Origin: Bolinopsis microptera
Taxonomy: Eukaryota > Ctenophora > Tentaculata > Lobata > Bolinopsidae
Length of the DNA: 64,000 nucleotides
Assembly: GCF_026151205.1 (NCBI RefSeq)
Contig: NC_087083.1
Span: forward strand, 558,001 to 622,000
Direction of reading: 5' to 3'
Shown here: one piece after another, positions 25,601 to 38,398 of the stretch
How positions within the stretch are numbered: position 1 is the first letter of the stretch
How the letters are laid out: every line of letters starts with the position of its first letter
Translations under genes and position numbers: made by a program
The notes under the pieces: generated by a model
What the model saw: the letters and a program-made list of their open reading frames with translations, nothing else
Database searches by the model: none
Told to the model about the DNA's origin: nothing

Positions 25601-28600
25601 TTGTCGAGTAATCTGGAAAAAAAACCTTATATTTGATCAGTCACAAGTTGAAATAACAGCAAATTGTTAAAATTGAAATAACTCCGTTTCTGATCAGAGT
25701 TAGAAGCTAAATTTGGGCATCAGATCATTCAGAGCTATCACATTGAGTGGACTAGAGACAAGTTTTAAACTCTTCAGATATTATGTTGTCGAGTAATCTG
25801 AAAAAAAAACCTTATATTTGATCAGTCACAAGTTAAAATAACAGCAAATTCTTAAAATTGAAATAACTCCGTTTCTGATCAGAGTTAGAAGCTAAATTCG
25901 GGCATCAGATCATTCAGAGCTATCACATTGAGTGGACTAGAGACAAGTTTTAAACTCTTCAGATATTATGTTGTCGAGTAATCTGGAAAAACCTTATATG
26001 AAATTTAAACAGCAAATTCTTAAAATTGAAATAACTCCGTTTCTGATCAGAGTTAGAAGCTAAATTTTGGCATCAGATCATTCAGAGCTGTCACATTGAG
26101 TGGAATAGAGACAAGTTTTAAACTCCTCAGACATTATGCTGTCGAGTTTTCTGGAAAAAACCTTATATTTGAACTGTCACAAGTTGAAAAACAGCAAATT
26201 CTTAATATTGAAATAACTCCGTTTCTGATCAGAGTTACAAGCTAAATTCGGGCATCAGATCATTCAGAGCTATCACATTGACTGGACAAGAGACAAGTTT
26301 TAAACTCCTCAGATATTATGTTGTCATAACAGCAAATTCTTAAAATTGAAATAACTCCGTTTTGGATCAGAGTTAGAAGCTAAATTTGGGCATAAGATCA
26401 TTCAGAGCTATCATATTGAGTGGACTAGAGACAAGTTTTAAACTCCTCAGACATTATGTTGTCGAGTAATCTGGAAAAAACCTTATATTTTAACAGTCAC
26501 AAGTTGAAATAACAGCAATTTGTTAAAATTGAAATAACTCCGTTTCTGATCAGAGTTAGAAGCTAAATTTGGGCATCAGATCATTCAGAGCTATCACATT
26601 GAGTGGACTAGAGACAAGTTTTAAACTCTTCAGATATTATGTTGTCGAGTAATCTGAAAAAAAAACCTTATATTTGATCAGTCACAAGTTAAAATAACAG
26701 CAAATTCTTAAAATTGAAATAACTCCGTTTCTGATCAGAGTTAGAAGCTAAATTTGGGCATCAGATCATTCAGAGCTATCACATTGAGTGGACTAGAGAC
26801 AAGTTTTAAACTCTTCAGATATTATGTTGTCGAGTAATCTGGAAAAAAAACCTTATATTTGATCAGTCACAAGTTAAAATAACAGCAAATTCTTAAAATT
26901 GAAATAACTCCGTTTCTGATCAGAGTTAGAAGCTAAATTTGGGCATCAGATCATTCAGAGCTATCACATTGAGTGGACTAGAGACAAGTTTTAAACTCCT
27001 CAGACATTATGTTGTCGAGTAATCTGGAAAAAAAACCTTATATTTGATCAGTCACAAGTTAAAATAACAGCAATTTGTTAAAATTGAAATAACTCCGTTT
27101 CTGATCAGAGTTAGAAGCTAAATTTGGGCATCAGATCATTCAGAGCTATCACATTGAGTGGACTAGAGACAAGTTTTAAACTCTTCAGATATTATGTTGT
27201 CGAGTAATCTGGAAAAAAACCTTCTATTTGATCAGTCACAAGTTAAAATAACAGCAAATTCTTAAAATTGAAATAACTCCGTTTCTGATCAGAGTTAGAA
27301 GCTAAATTTGGGCATCAGATCATTCAGAGCTATCACATTGAGTGGACTAGAGACAAGTTTTAAACTCTTCAGATATTATGTTGTCGAGTAATCTGGAAAA
27401 AAAACCTTATATTTGATCAGTCACAAGTTAAAATAACAGCAAATTGTTAAAATTGAAATAACTCCGTTTCTGATCAGAGTTAGAAGCTAAATTTGGGCAT
27501 CAGATCATTCAGAGCTATCACATTGAGTGGACTAGAGACAAGTTTTAAACTCTTCAGATATTATGTTGTCGAGTAATCTGGAAAAAAAACCTTATATTTG
27601 ATCAGTCACAAGTTGAAATAACAGCAAATTCTTAAAATTGAAATAACTCCGTTTCTGATCAGAGTTAGAAGCTAAATTTGGGCATCAGATCATTCAGAGC
27701 TATCACATTGAGTAGACTAGAGACAAGTTTTAAACTCTTCAGATATTATGTTGTCGAGTAATCTGGAAAAAAACCTTATATTTGATCAGTCACAAGTTAA
27801 AATAACCTTATATTTGATCAGTCACAAGTTAAAATAACAAACAGCAAATTCTTAAAATTGAAATAAATCCGTTTCTGATCAGAGTTAGAAGCTAAATTTG
27901 GGCATCAGATCATTCAGAGCTGTCACATTGAGTGGACTAGAGACAAGTTTTAAACTCTTCAGATATTATGTTGTCGAGTAATCTGGAAAAAAAACCTTAT
28001 ATTTGATCAGTCACAAGTTAAAATAACAGCAAATTCTTAAAATTGAAATAACTCCGTTTCTGATCAGAGTTAGAAGCTAAATTTGGGCATCAGATCATTC
28101 AGAGCTGTCACATTGAGTGGACTAGAGACAAGTTTTAAACTCTTCAGATATTATGTTGTCGAGTAATCTGGAAAAAACCTTATATTTTAACAGTCACAAG
28201 TTGAAATAACAGCAAATTCTTAATATTGAAATAACTCCGTTTCTGATCAGAGTTAGAAGCTAAATTCGGGCATCAGATCATTCAGAGCTATCACATTGAG
28301 TGGACTAGAGACAAGTTTTAAACTCTTCAGATATTATGTTGTCGAGTAATCTGGAAAAACCTTATATGAAATTTAAACAGCAAATTCTTAAAATTGAAAT
28401 AACTCCGTTTCTGATCAGAGTTAGAAGCTAAATTCGGGCATCAGATCATTCAGAGCTATCACATTGAGTGGACTAGAGACAAGTTTTAAACTCCTCAGAC
28501 ATTATGCTGTCGAGTTTTCTGGAAAAAAACCTTATATTTGATCAGTCACAAGTTAAAATAACAGCAAATTCTTAAAATTGAAATAACTCCGTTTCTGATC

Positions 28601-31600
28601 AGAGTTAGAAGCTAAATTTGGGCATCAGATCATTCAGAGCTATCACATTGAGTGGACTAGAGACAAGTTTTAAACTCCTCAGACATTATGCTGTCGAGTT
28701 TTCTGGAAAAAACCTTATATTTGATCAGTCACAAGTTAAAATAACAGCAAATTCTTAAAATTGAAATAACTCCGTTTCTGATCAGAGTTAGAAGCTAAAT
28801 TTGGGCATCAGATCATTCAGAGCTATCACATTGAGTGGACTAGAGACAAGTTTTAAACTCCTCAGACATTATGCTGTCGAGTTTTCTGGAAAAAACCTTA
28901 TATTTGATCAGTCACAAGTTGAAATAACAGCAATTTGTTAAAATTGAAATAACTCCGTTTCTGATCAGAGTTAGAAGCTAAATTCGGGCATCAGATCATT
29001 CAGAGCTATCACATTGAGTGGACTAGAGACAAGTTTTAAACTCTTCAGATATTATGTTGTCATAACAGCAAATTCTTAAAATTGAAATAACTCCGTTTTG
29101 GATCAGAGTTAGAAGCTAAATTTGGGCATCAGATCATTCAGAGCTATCACATTGAGTGGACTAGAGACAAGTTTTAAACTCTTCAGATATTATGTTGTCG
29201 AGTTTTCTGGAAAAAACCTTATATTTGAACTGTCACAAGTTGAAAAACAGCAAATTGTTAATATTGAAATAACTCCGTTTCTGATCAGAGTTAGAAGCTA
29301 AATTCGGGCATCAGATCATTCAGAGCTATCACATTGACTGGACAAGAGACAAGTTTTAAACTCCTCAGATATTATGTTGTCATAACAGCAAATTCTTAAA
29401 ATTGAAATAACTCCGTTTCTGATCAGAGTTAGAAGCTAAATTTGGGCATAAGATCATTCAGAGCTATCATATTGAGTGGACTAGAGACAAGTTTTAAACT
29501 CCTCAGACATTATGTTGTCGAGTTTTCTGGAAAAAACCTTATATTTGATCAGTCACAAGTTGAAATAACAGCAAATTATTAATATTGAAATAACTCCGTT
29601 TCTGATCAGAGTTACAAGCTAAAGATAAATAGTACATTTATTTCAGGAAGAATATGCGATTTTACGAATATGCTAGACCCCTGCTCCTTTTGTGTTAACG
29701 AGAAACAGATTTGCTACTCTCTTGCGATCTTTCAGATATTGTCTGATAAATACAGTGCTCAGGTAATTTCTTGCGAATATTGTTATTGTAACTTGAATAT
29801 GATAAGATGACATTTCTTAACCTTGTTGATTTATCGAATTACACGCAACACACCTTATTACCGTTTTTGAAGCCAAATCTGTTTATTAGAGGGTCATTTA
29901 AAAACTGTTTTTCAATACATTTCTTTTAAAATTGTACGAATTAATCACATTTCGAAATTTTGAACAGGTTAGTGTGTCCAAGAACTGGTCAGCAATACTG
30001 AAAACCTTCAGTGAGACCCTTAAATCTTCCCGATATCATCACAGTTACGGCTTTGGCATGTTACACAACATGAAGAACGTCGTCAATTTCACCAGAAATT
30101 ACTTGCTTTGTCACAATGGAGAGGCATTCTCTAAGAAAGCCTTGATCCATATATGGAATAGAGATCCAATAATCAAGTCACTTTTAACAGCTAAAGTTGG
30201 TAAGTAAATTATTGAAGATGTTATTCTGGAATTTTTATTTCGATTCTTTAATTTTTTGATATATCAAATCCTGAAAATATCAGAATGAGTGAAATATTTA
30301 GTATTTAAGGTAATCTTTTTTTTCCTTCAGTTCATGGCCTTGACAGGCAAAGTGACTTCACAAGTTTTGCAGTGACAAGCGCGCCGGTCATCAACAGACT
30401 TCGGGAGCTGGAAGAGGTTACATTTCAAATCTTCCCGGAAAATGTTTTCGTATACAAGCTCGAGGCTCAAAATCACAAAGATGTCAGGGTCTTATCTCTT
30501 CTCGCATTTGATCTACTAAACATTATCATTTATGATCAAATATACAAAAAGCTTTGGAGGGTAACGAATGCGATCATTGGAAAGGTTAGTGAGATTCCGA
30601 GCTCACAGTTCGAGTTCGTCTCTGATATTGCTGTGGGGAACATCACCAATAATGTGAAACTGACTGCATTATTAGCTATGGATGGCTCATCAGTCCATGT
30701 TTTGAAAATTGGGCTGAAAGTCGAATACCTCCAACGACTTAAAATACCATCAGTGGGAGAGTGCTTCGTGTTTCAGGAGAGTACACAGAGCATTATTGTC
30801 TTAACATCAGACTCAAAATTGATGATTTTTGAGATAACAAACAAATATCAAAATGTGCTCCAAGAAAACGGAAAGAGACGTCGGATTGTTGTTTGCTCTC
30901 TGACAGAAAAAGTTAAACTAACTCTGGCACCAAAACCAGAAAAAGTTTTGCTGTACGGTGAAAAAATGTTAGTGTACGGTGGAACCTCCTTGAGCGTATT
31001 CAACAATGAAATCAATTGTTTTGAAATGTCCGTCACAGTTGAGCCAATTTTGGCTTTTGCAAGACACAAAAAACCAGACGTCTTGTATGTAGTGTATAAG
31101 TCCTCACCAAATCATATCAGGACTGTAAAAATGTCAGATGGAGTACTTGTGGACGTTACAAATCCGATAACTCTGACTGAAGAAATAACATTGCTTGAGA
31201 ATGGTTTTCAGGGACTATTACATGTAGTTACAAAAAGAGATCAGATCTTTGTACATACTGAGTTGGATTTTGTGGTTAGGTTATGGGGGGCAGTACAAAA
31301 CGGCTACATAGCGTGCGGTTATGAAAGTGACAACGTATCTGCAAAAAATGCTGTCAAACCACCTAACGAAGTTGCAAAGAAGGCAATGGGAGAATGCTGC
31401 CAATTCCTTGATGAATGGGACACTAAAAAAAAGGAAGTACTCGGTAAGGTAAATGTTATGGGGAAACACGGTAATGTTTGCTCGGCGGATGTCAAATGCA
31501 TCTTAGAAACTAAAAAAGCCATGGATATTAATTTGACTCGCATGGAAAGTTTGAATATCAAAAACCAGACAAAGATACGTATCTCTACTATGTTTAGCGA

Positions 31601-32327
31601 GGCCCATGCGGAGCATGGCTTCGGGAACATGCCACAGGGAACAGCGCGGACATTGCTAGATTTCGCAATTGGCCAGCGGAATACAACGATTAACATGCTC
31701 CTACAGTACACAGATTCTGGATTCTCTCAGCCAGCTGAATACAGGAAATCTTATTTTGAGCCAAACACCGAAAATTCTCTTAATGTGGAAGAACTTTTGA
31801 CCTTAATAAAAGAAATAAAACCGATCATTGAGAAGACCCCCCGTTACCACATTCTGTCAAGTTATGTGAACAACGCTGGTAATCACAGAGTGGAGGATAA
31901 AAAGCTATATGAGATCCTGAATATTGCCAGATCTCAGCCAAGGAGGACAACCCGACAATTTTATAAAGAGTCTGCTGGATTTGGTCCCCAGGTTTTGGAT
32001 GAGCGGCAGAATCCTGATCTTCTTTTCAACAAAGACGATGTTGCTGCTTTTGAGAATTTAGACGGAACTGTTGGGTTCATAGCCCTATCAGTTAATCTCA
32101 CAAAGGACGAGTTTGAGAGAAACAATAACATCATAGGAAAGAAGCTACTAAAAATTAGTCAGTTTCAGTACAAATGTGGAGATATTTCTACAATAAGTTC
32201 AAAGTTTCTGCTTCGTGATAGATTGGGAAGCTATCTTTGTGAATCAGGATGTAACGAAAATGATATTTTTAATCTATCCGAGAAGTTTTACGACGACGTA
32301 AAAAGTGCACATTCGTTAACTCTGTAA
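22697..32327 (+). CDS. Gene C: about 1185-aa element-borne protein with zinc fingers, candidate transposase, function unknown
   Basis: Predicted exons are 22697-22759, 23765-24914, 29647-29762, 29968-30199 and 30331-32327. Junctions are GT/AG, phases 0, 1, 0, 1, with total length divisible by three. Without the donor at 24915 exon 2 would stop three bases later. Splicing there joins CKNCLEK to RICDFTNMLDPCSFC and builds one continuous cysteine cluster, which supports the model. Near residue 65 is CPICG...THIASFH, a C2H2-like finger. The region with LTTVDSWKPPLQL and RFPGVLVYDEQEIN looks globular. The last exon (665 codons, open throughout) starts with a beta-rich part, possibly propeller-like, and ends in a mixed region containing EHGFGNMPQGTARTLLDFA. 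No DDE or tyrosine-recombinase signature can be assigned by eye. It is the largest protein of the element, hence a transposase candidate by position only. Candidate AATAAA at 32552. Confidence 0.66.
22880..23510. repeat. 183-bp satellite, short block in gene C intron 1
   Basis: About three and a half copies of the same unit that fills intron 2 (shared core ATAACTCCGTTTCTGATCAG; another shared block TTATGTTGTCGAGTAAT). Units differ by small indels in an A-run. The block ends about 250 bp before exon 2. Confidence 0.92.
25005..29625. repeat. 183-bp satellite, long block in gene C intron 2
   Basis: About 25 copies of a unit of roughly 183 bp (core GGGCATCAGATCATTCAGAG). Some units are shortened where CGAGTAATCTGG... 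is missing (near 26324, 29060 and 29380). One short internal duplication lies near 27790. The array occupies nearly the whole intron between exons 2 and 3 and stops about 20 bp before the exon 3 acceptor region. Confidence 0.95.
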
Positions 32328-33008
32328 TTATTTGTTTATTTTAACAGTTATTATTTTAATTATTCACTTTTAAGGGTCTTATTCTCAATATAAGGACACG
32401 TTCATTTGAGAAATTTTGTACACCAACAATATTTAATCTTTTTGACGCAAGTGGAATAACTATAATTGTAGCATTTATCAATCTCACACGTTTAAAAGTT
32501 CTAAATATTAGCCACGTGACCTTTACTTTCTCATATACTGCATTCCTCAGAAATAAAAGTTATAGTAATTAGTGTAATGGTTGAAATGTCTCATTTGCTA
32601 TTTAAATTTCCTGTATTAATCAATTCTAACTACCAAGATCTGTGGATGTGTTAGAAAATGCATTGTATTTTATATGTTTTTAGTGTTTTTCTACTAGTTT
32701 AAAGTTTTTAGGAGCATTTCAAGTTTATAAGAGTAAAGTGAACAAGATACACTTTTAATAATGATCATTAGTTCTAAGGTTAAGTTTATAAGCTTATAGT
32801 TACACTTTCTGTGAGAGTGTTCTTTCACTTTTCAAATTGTAGGTGTAGGCCTTTTTTCGTAAGTTTTATCATGTTATGCAACCATTCTTTTCGTCCTAAA
32901 AATACTTAGGTTGAAAACAATTTAATGAGATATGATCTTAATTCTTATTTCTGGCTCTGAGGAAGAGAAATTTATTTGTGTTAGAACAGGAATGGGGCTT
33001 TAACTCTA
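32328..33008. other. AT-rich 3' flank of gene C
   Basis: There is no gene-like ORF here. It contains a candidate polyadenylation signal AATAAA at 32552. I see nothing else that can be named. Confidence 0.6.
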
Positions 33009-33917
33009 ACTGTTAACTACACTTCAGAGCTAACTCTAACTCTGTAGTGTAGTTAGCAGTAAGAGTTAGCTCTGAAGTGTAGTTAACAGTTAGAGTTAGC
33101 TCTAAAGTGTAGTTAACAGTTTGAGTTAACTCTGAAGTGTAGTTAACAGTTAGAGTTAGCTCTGAAGTGTAGTTAACAGTTAGAGTTAACTCTGAAGTGT
33201 AGTTAACAGTTAGAGTTAACTCTGAAGTATAGTTAACAGTTAGAGTTAACTCTGAACTCTGAAGTGTAGTTAACAGTTAGAGTTAACTCTGAAGTGTAGT
33301 TAACAGTTAGAGTTAGCTCTGAAGTGTAGTTAACAGTTAGAGTTAACTCTGAAGTATAGTTAACAGTTAGAGTTAGCTCTAAAGTGTAGTTAACAGTTAG
33401 AGTTAACTCTGAAGTGTAGTTAACAGTTAGAGTTAGCTCTGAAGTGTAGTTAACAGTTAGAGTTAGCTCTGAAGTGCAGTTAACAGTTAGAGTTAGCTCT
33501 TAAGTGTATTTAACAGTTATAGTTAGCTCTGAAGTGTAGTTAACAGTTAGAGTTAGCTCTGAAGTGTAGTTAACAGTTATAGTTAGCTCTGAAGTGTAGG
33601 TAACAGTTAGAGTTAGCTCTGAAGTGAAGTTAACAGTTAGAGTTAGCTCTGAAGTGTAGTTAACAGTTAGAGTTAACTCTGAAGTATAGTTAACAGTTAG
33701 AGTTAGCTCTGAAGTGTAGTTAACAGTTAGAGTTAGCTCTGAAGTGTAGTTAACAGTTAGAGTTAGCTCTGAAGTGTATTTAACAGTTATAGTTAGCTCT
33801 GAAGTGTAGTTAACAGTTATAGTTAGCTCTGAAGTGTAGTTAACAGTTAGAGTTAGCTCTGAAGTGTAGTTAACAGTTAGAGTTAGCTCTGAAGTGTAGT
33901 TAACAGTTAGAGTTAGC
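33008..33917. repeat. 30-bp minisatellite
   Basis: About 30 tandem copies of a 30-bp unit (core GTTAACAGTTAGAGTTAGCT), with scattered single-base variants. One copy of the unit at the left edge is in inverted orientation (TAACTGTTAACTACACTTCAG near 33010). The minus-strand 158-codon ORF here is only the repeat read in one open frame. Confidence 0.95.
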
Positions 33918-34365
33918 AACTCAGTCACGGGCTCTGTATTCCGTAAAGTTAAACAAATAGTAATACTATTGTACAATATATATTGATAGTATTATTAAAG
34001 CTTTAAAGCGGAATAAGAAATACTGTGTTTCATTTCGTACAAAAATCTTGGAAAACCCAAATTCATGATACAGTTTCCTCGGTAAAATTGAATGAAACTA
34101 TCGATGTTTTAAAATTTCGGGTATATATATAAATTTTGAATTTGGAAGTATTGACTTCAGCGCAATTCGGACAAACAGCACTTTAAAAAATTCATGAAAA
34201 GAAAATTCAACGGGTAAATAAATAAAAATTATTAAACGTGTGCCAGTTCATTATATTTGGCATTAATTATGCACGTACATTAGTTTCACATAAATTGAAT
34301 GTGAAGAGCTAAGTTCTTCACTCAAAGTCAAGGTCGCTATGCGTAGCTTCGCCTTCCCTTTAATG
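33918..34365. other. Unique AT-rich stretch between minisatellite and right arm
   Basis: No ORF, RNA gene or repeat that I can support. Confidence 0.5.
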
Positions 34366-35412
34366 GTTATAGCCCTAGGTCGAATACATATGTTGCTTGT
34401 TGCTCGTATTTACTATAAAACATAAATTTTGAGGAGTAAGGATTTGTTTATAGGCTTTGAAACCTAGTTATATCGATTTTTCGTGCAATTTTAGGTAAGA
34501 AACAGTCATCAAAATAAATTAATTAAAAGGTCAATTTTTCGGTAAATTTTGAGCTTTCGTTCAAATAAATATTTTGCTAAGAACTGCGCGAACTTAAAAA
34601 AACACAAATTTAATCTTTTCGCAAATAAATTATAAGGTGGCGAATATTTCGCTAAGAAAGCGAAGATTTGTTTGCGTCGCGCAAATAATTATAAGGACGC
34701 GAATATTTTGCTAATAATGCGAAGATTACATTCTCGCGTAAACAAACCAAAAAGGGGCGTGCAATTGCAACGCGCGTCAAACTGTTTGGCAATTATTTTT
34801 CCAAGAATGCGAGTAAATCGATTCAAAATATTACGGAGTTTTAAGTTTAGAGAGAAACGTAACTCAATTAAAATATGATGTTACTAATACTGGATCATCT
34901 GCATATCCATGATTGACGGATTAGTTGGATGATAATTAACTGATTTCAACTGTCGGGGGCCCTTTTAGAACAATCTCGAAGATCGACTGTAGAGTGATTT
35001 AGTACGCTCGGGATTAGTTATTTTACTGTTTACAAACATAACTTAGGTATAGATCAATCTATACTGTGTAAAAATTAAACGTAAAGTCGGTGTTGTACAC
35101 ATCATGATCGCTTTCACTTTTTACTTTTTTAGCATAATGCCAATATGTAAGATGATAAATATAATTATGAATTGTGGTACGTAGCTAAAACTCGCAATTA
35201 AAACGACTTTATCTGACGACTTAAGTTCGTCAAATTAGATTTTTCAATATATTTCAGTGCGTGTTCAGAAGGTAGTTGACTTTAGTTCGGGTCAACTTAC
35301 GGTCATATCACGTGATCGATGTCATGAGGGGTTATTCGGAATCAGCGTTCGAAAATACACCGATTGAAGTTGGTGTAAACAGTAGAACAATCTCGAAGAT
35401 CAACTGTAGAGT
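34366..35412 (-). repeat. Second, diverged copy of the inner right TIR segment
   Basis: Direct repeat of about 35510-36270: shared blocks include TTGCTTGTTGCTCGTATT, GTTTGCGTCGCGCAAATAAT and CAACTTACGGTCATATCACG. The two copies differ by scattered substitutions and indels. It makes the right arm longer than the left and is older than the outer TIR, which is nearly identical at both ends. Confidence 0.82.
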
Positions 35413-35414
35413 GA

Positions 35415-38392
35415 TTTGTCGTACTCTGCTCTCCGCTCAAGTTCGATCAGTTAAGGTGAGGATTGCCTCGATCTTACGGTTTCAGCCCTATGTCATGAGC
35501 TGTAGAACCGAAGGATCAATACCAAATACATGCTGGCGTTGCTTGTTGCTCGTATTAACTATAAAACATAAATTTTGAGGAATAAGGATATGTTTATAGG
35601 TTCTGAAACCTAGTTAAATCGATTTTTTGTGCAATTTTAGGTCAGAAACAGTCATTAAAATAAATTAATTAGACGGTCAATTTCTCGGTAAATTTTGAGC
35701 TTTCGTTCAGATAAATATTTTGCTAAGAACTGCGCGAACTTAAAAAACACAAATTTAATCCTCTCGCAAATAAATTATAATGTGGCGAATATTTCCCTAA
35801 GAAAGCGAAGATTTGTTTGCGTCGCGCAAATAATTATAAGGACGCGAATATTTTGCTAATAATGCGAAGATTACATTCTCGCGTAAACAAACCAAAAAGG
35901 GGCGTGCAACGCGCGTCAAACTGTTTGGCAATTATTTTTCCAAGAATGCGCGAGTAAATCGATTCAAAATATTACGGAGTTTTAAGTTTAGAGAGAAACT
36001 GGATCATCTGCATATCCATTATTGACGAATTAGTTATTTTACTGTTTACAAAAAGTTTTCTTCGAGTTTGACAAAATAGATTTTTCAATATATTTCCCTG
36101 GTGGACTTCAGTGCGTGTTCAGAAGGTAGTTGACTTTAGTTCGGGTCAACTTACGGTCATATCACGTGATCGATGTCATGAGGGGTTATTCGGAATCAGT
36201 GTTCGAAAATACACCAATTGAAGTTGGTTTAAACAGTCGGGGGCTCTTGTAAGCTTGTAGAACAATCTCGAGGCGTCCATCTCTCAATCTTCAGGTATCC
36301 ACTGATTTCACAGCAAAAGTTTCTGGTCAATAACAGCATGAATCGTATAACTCTGGGTGAATATATTCGGGGCGACGTAAAACGTGCCGTCTGCAATCCA
36401 GTTGCTACCATGCCATGCAGCGTAGCAAGGTTCCGGGCTGTAGAGAAGGCAACGACTCGTACATTCCGATCTGTCTTCCCGTCGAAGATAACAAAGGGCT
36501 CGTCCCGTCTCGTGGAGGTGCAGGTAGAAGGAAGGAGGAATTCTTCTGAGGTCTTCGCTTCAGAGTGCTGTGCAGATCCGGACGCCTTGGCTCTACTGCC
36601 TTGGGCTGCTCAGTAGCTTTCCGCTTCAGTGAGGAGAGGACTTCACGCTTCTGTGGAGCAGCGTTGTCAGCAGGGTGGTTGTGGAGATTGGAGTGCTTCT
36701 GGCATCGCCAAGCAGAGTAGATGGCTGTATCTTTAGCCTTCTTTATGTACCTGTCCGTGTCCACCAGCTGTTGAGATCCTCTCTGTCCTTCTATGAATTT
36801 GGAGAAAGCAGGCTTGTTGAATTAAAACCGATACTCTTCATGTTCACGTTTCAGTATATATACCAAAATTGCGGTTGTATATTAGCAGCTGATCAACTCT
36901 CGTACTTGTGATTTTATGTCTCGTATCACTCCCATTGCATGCTCGGCTCACATCCTTGGATACGAGAACCAGCCCCTTTTGGACCGGGCTCACGTCCGTT
37001 ATGTGAACACATGCCGAGAGCTCAAACACTTCTTAAAATCCTTTATAATACCCAAATACTTACTAAACTGTCATGTGAATATGGATATCATCACAAATGA
37101 TACGGCACTGATTGGGCCATGTGATGTGATACCTGTGGGAGGCCGGAATGAGAGGTTCCTAGTTGTCGGTCACCGTTAAGTTCTAACACTAAAGTTCGCT
37201 ATAGGTAGATTCGCTAGTGTCCAATTCTTTAAATTTTTTTGTTTCTAGCGGAGTAAAGTCTAAGTCATAGGTACCGCACTTTAGTTCGGAAAATGATGTT
37301 TTGTTAAACAAATCGAAGCGGTTACTGTTAGGTAGGTAGTCGTACACAGTTATTATTAACAAGTTAACATCAACTAAAGTTTAATTGGTAAATATAAACA
37401 CACTTTAACTTTGAGCGTGTGTTTTGGACCTCATTATAACCGGCATTAGTGCAATAATTCGTACTGTGGTTTGATATTTGAAACGGGATGAAGTTTATAT
37501 TTTTAACTGCTAACACTATAAAGGTAATCTTTCGCACTACACTGACTACAGTACCTACGTGTCGCACTATAACAATCCAGGTAGCGTACTCTATCCAGTG
37601 CGACACAATATCCTATCTTATTTCCAAGTTCAGGTCAGATCCTATCCTTCTTTTGGATCATTAACTCATCAAGTGATTCGTCAGGTCGGTTGACGTCACT
37701 TATTTCGAAGTGATCTTGTGGACGCGATTCGTCGGTTCACGTTATGTATTTCGAAGTGATCCACTGATCATAATTCTTTCGGGTCAGTTCAATCTACGTA
37801 TACAGTATGTGAGTCACTGCAGAGTCGTAAGCAGCATATGATCCTAATTCCTATCACAAATGAAGACATGTAAAATATAATGTGGCAATGATTTTTCTAA
37901 GAAAGCGTAGCTAGATTTAACTCTCCCGCAAATAAATTATAAGGCGGCAAATATTATGCTAAGAAAGCGTAGATTTAACTCTCCCGCAAATAAATTATAA
38001 GGTGGCGAATATTTTGCTAAGAAAGCGTAGATTTAACTCTCGCGCAAATAAACTATAAGGTGGCGAATATTTTGCTAAGAAAGCGTAGATTTAACTCTCG
38101 CGCAAATAAATTATAAGGAGGCGAATATTTTGCTAAGAATGCGAAGATTTCATTCTCGCGTAAACAAACTAAAAAGGAGCGTGCAGCGCGCGTCAGACCG
38201 TTTGGCAAATATTTTGCTAAGAATGCGCATTTTTCTAACGTAAAATTCGCCTCCTTATGAAATATTTGCATCATCACGCGCAGCCTGGCAAATTCATCAT
38301 AACACGGCGCATATTTTGCTAAGATGGCAAATATTTCGTTAGCGCGGCAATTATTTGCGTAACATGGCAATGTTGCAACCCGGGAGGGGGCT
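35415..38392 (-). repeat. Right terminal inverted repeat of the giant element
   Basis: It is the inverted copy of the left TIR. The differences I noticed are single-base changes. Just inside its inner end, about 34366-35412 is a second, more diverged direct copy of the inner TIR segment (about 35510-36270), so the right end carries a tandem duplication that the left end lacks. Confidence 0.93.
36298..36766 (-). pseudogene. MULE transposase relic with FLYWCH-type zinc finger (right TIR copy)
   Basis: This is the inverted copy of the relic in the left TIR. On the minus strand one frame is open from 36764 to 36405 and reads the HNHPADN finger end and LSSLKRKATEQPKAVEP. The catalytic-start block DGTFYVAP lies in another frame. 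Its near identity to the left copy shows that both TIRs duplicated or converted after the fragment was acquired. Confidence 0.58.
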
Positions 38393-38398
38393 TAATAA
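38393..38398. repeat. Target-site duplication TAATAA, right copy
   Basis: TAATAA lies directly outside the right terminal CT of the giant element and continues into GAGATGG of the satellite unit, as in uninterrupted copies. Confidence 0.88.

Larger units (their letters stand above)
3769..38392. mobile_element. Giant 34.6-kb element with 3-kb terminal inverted repeats and 6-bp TSD
   Basis: Seen: the termini are AGCCCCCTCCCGGG at the left and its exact complement at the right. The two ends match as inverted repeats for about 2.98 kb. They are flanked by TAATAA at 3763-3768 and 38393-38398. Removing the element and one TAATAA restores an unbroken 40-bp satellite unit, so this is a true insertion and not an accidental palindrome. 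The TIRs differ by only a few bases, which suggests a recent insertion or homogenisation. The interior holds three spliced plus-strand genes, several satellites and nested MITEs. Known: a 6-bp duplication and terminal AG are features of Polinton/Maverick elements. I see no polymerase B, integrase, ATPase, protease or capsid gene here, and the length and TIRs exceed the usual range. Inference: an unclassified giant DNA transposon, or a large derivative mobilised by another element. Boundaries are firm; class is open. Confidence 0.9.

Noticed and set aside
33500-33976. 158-codon minus-strand ORF
   Set aside because: A 30-bp repeat translated as a 10-residue repeat; no start context or homology.
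3769-38392. Firm assignment of the giant element to Polintons
   Set aside because: Duplication length and terminal AG agree, but none of the family's hallmark proteins is seen, so class was left open.
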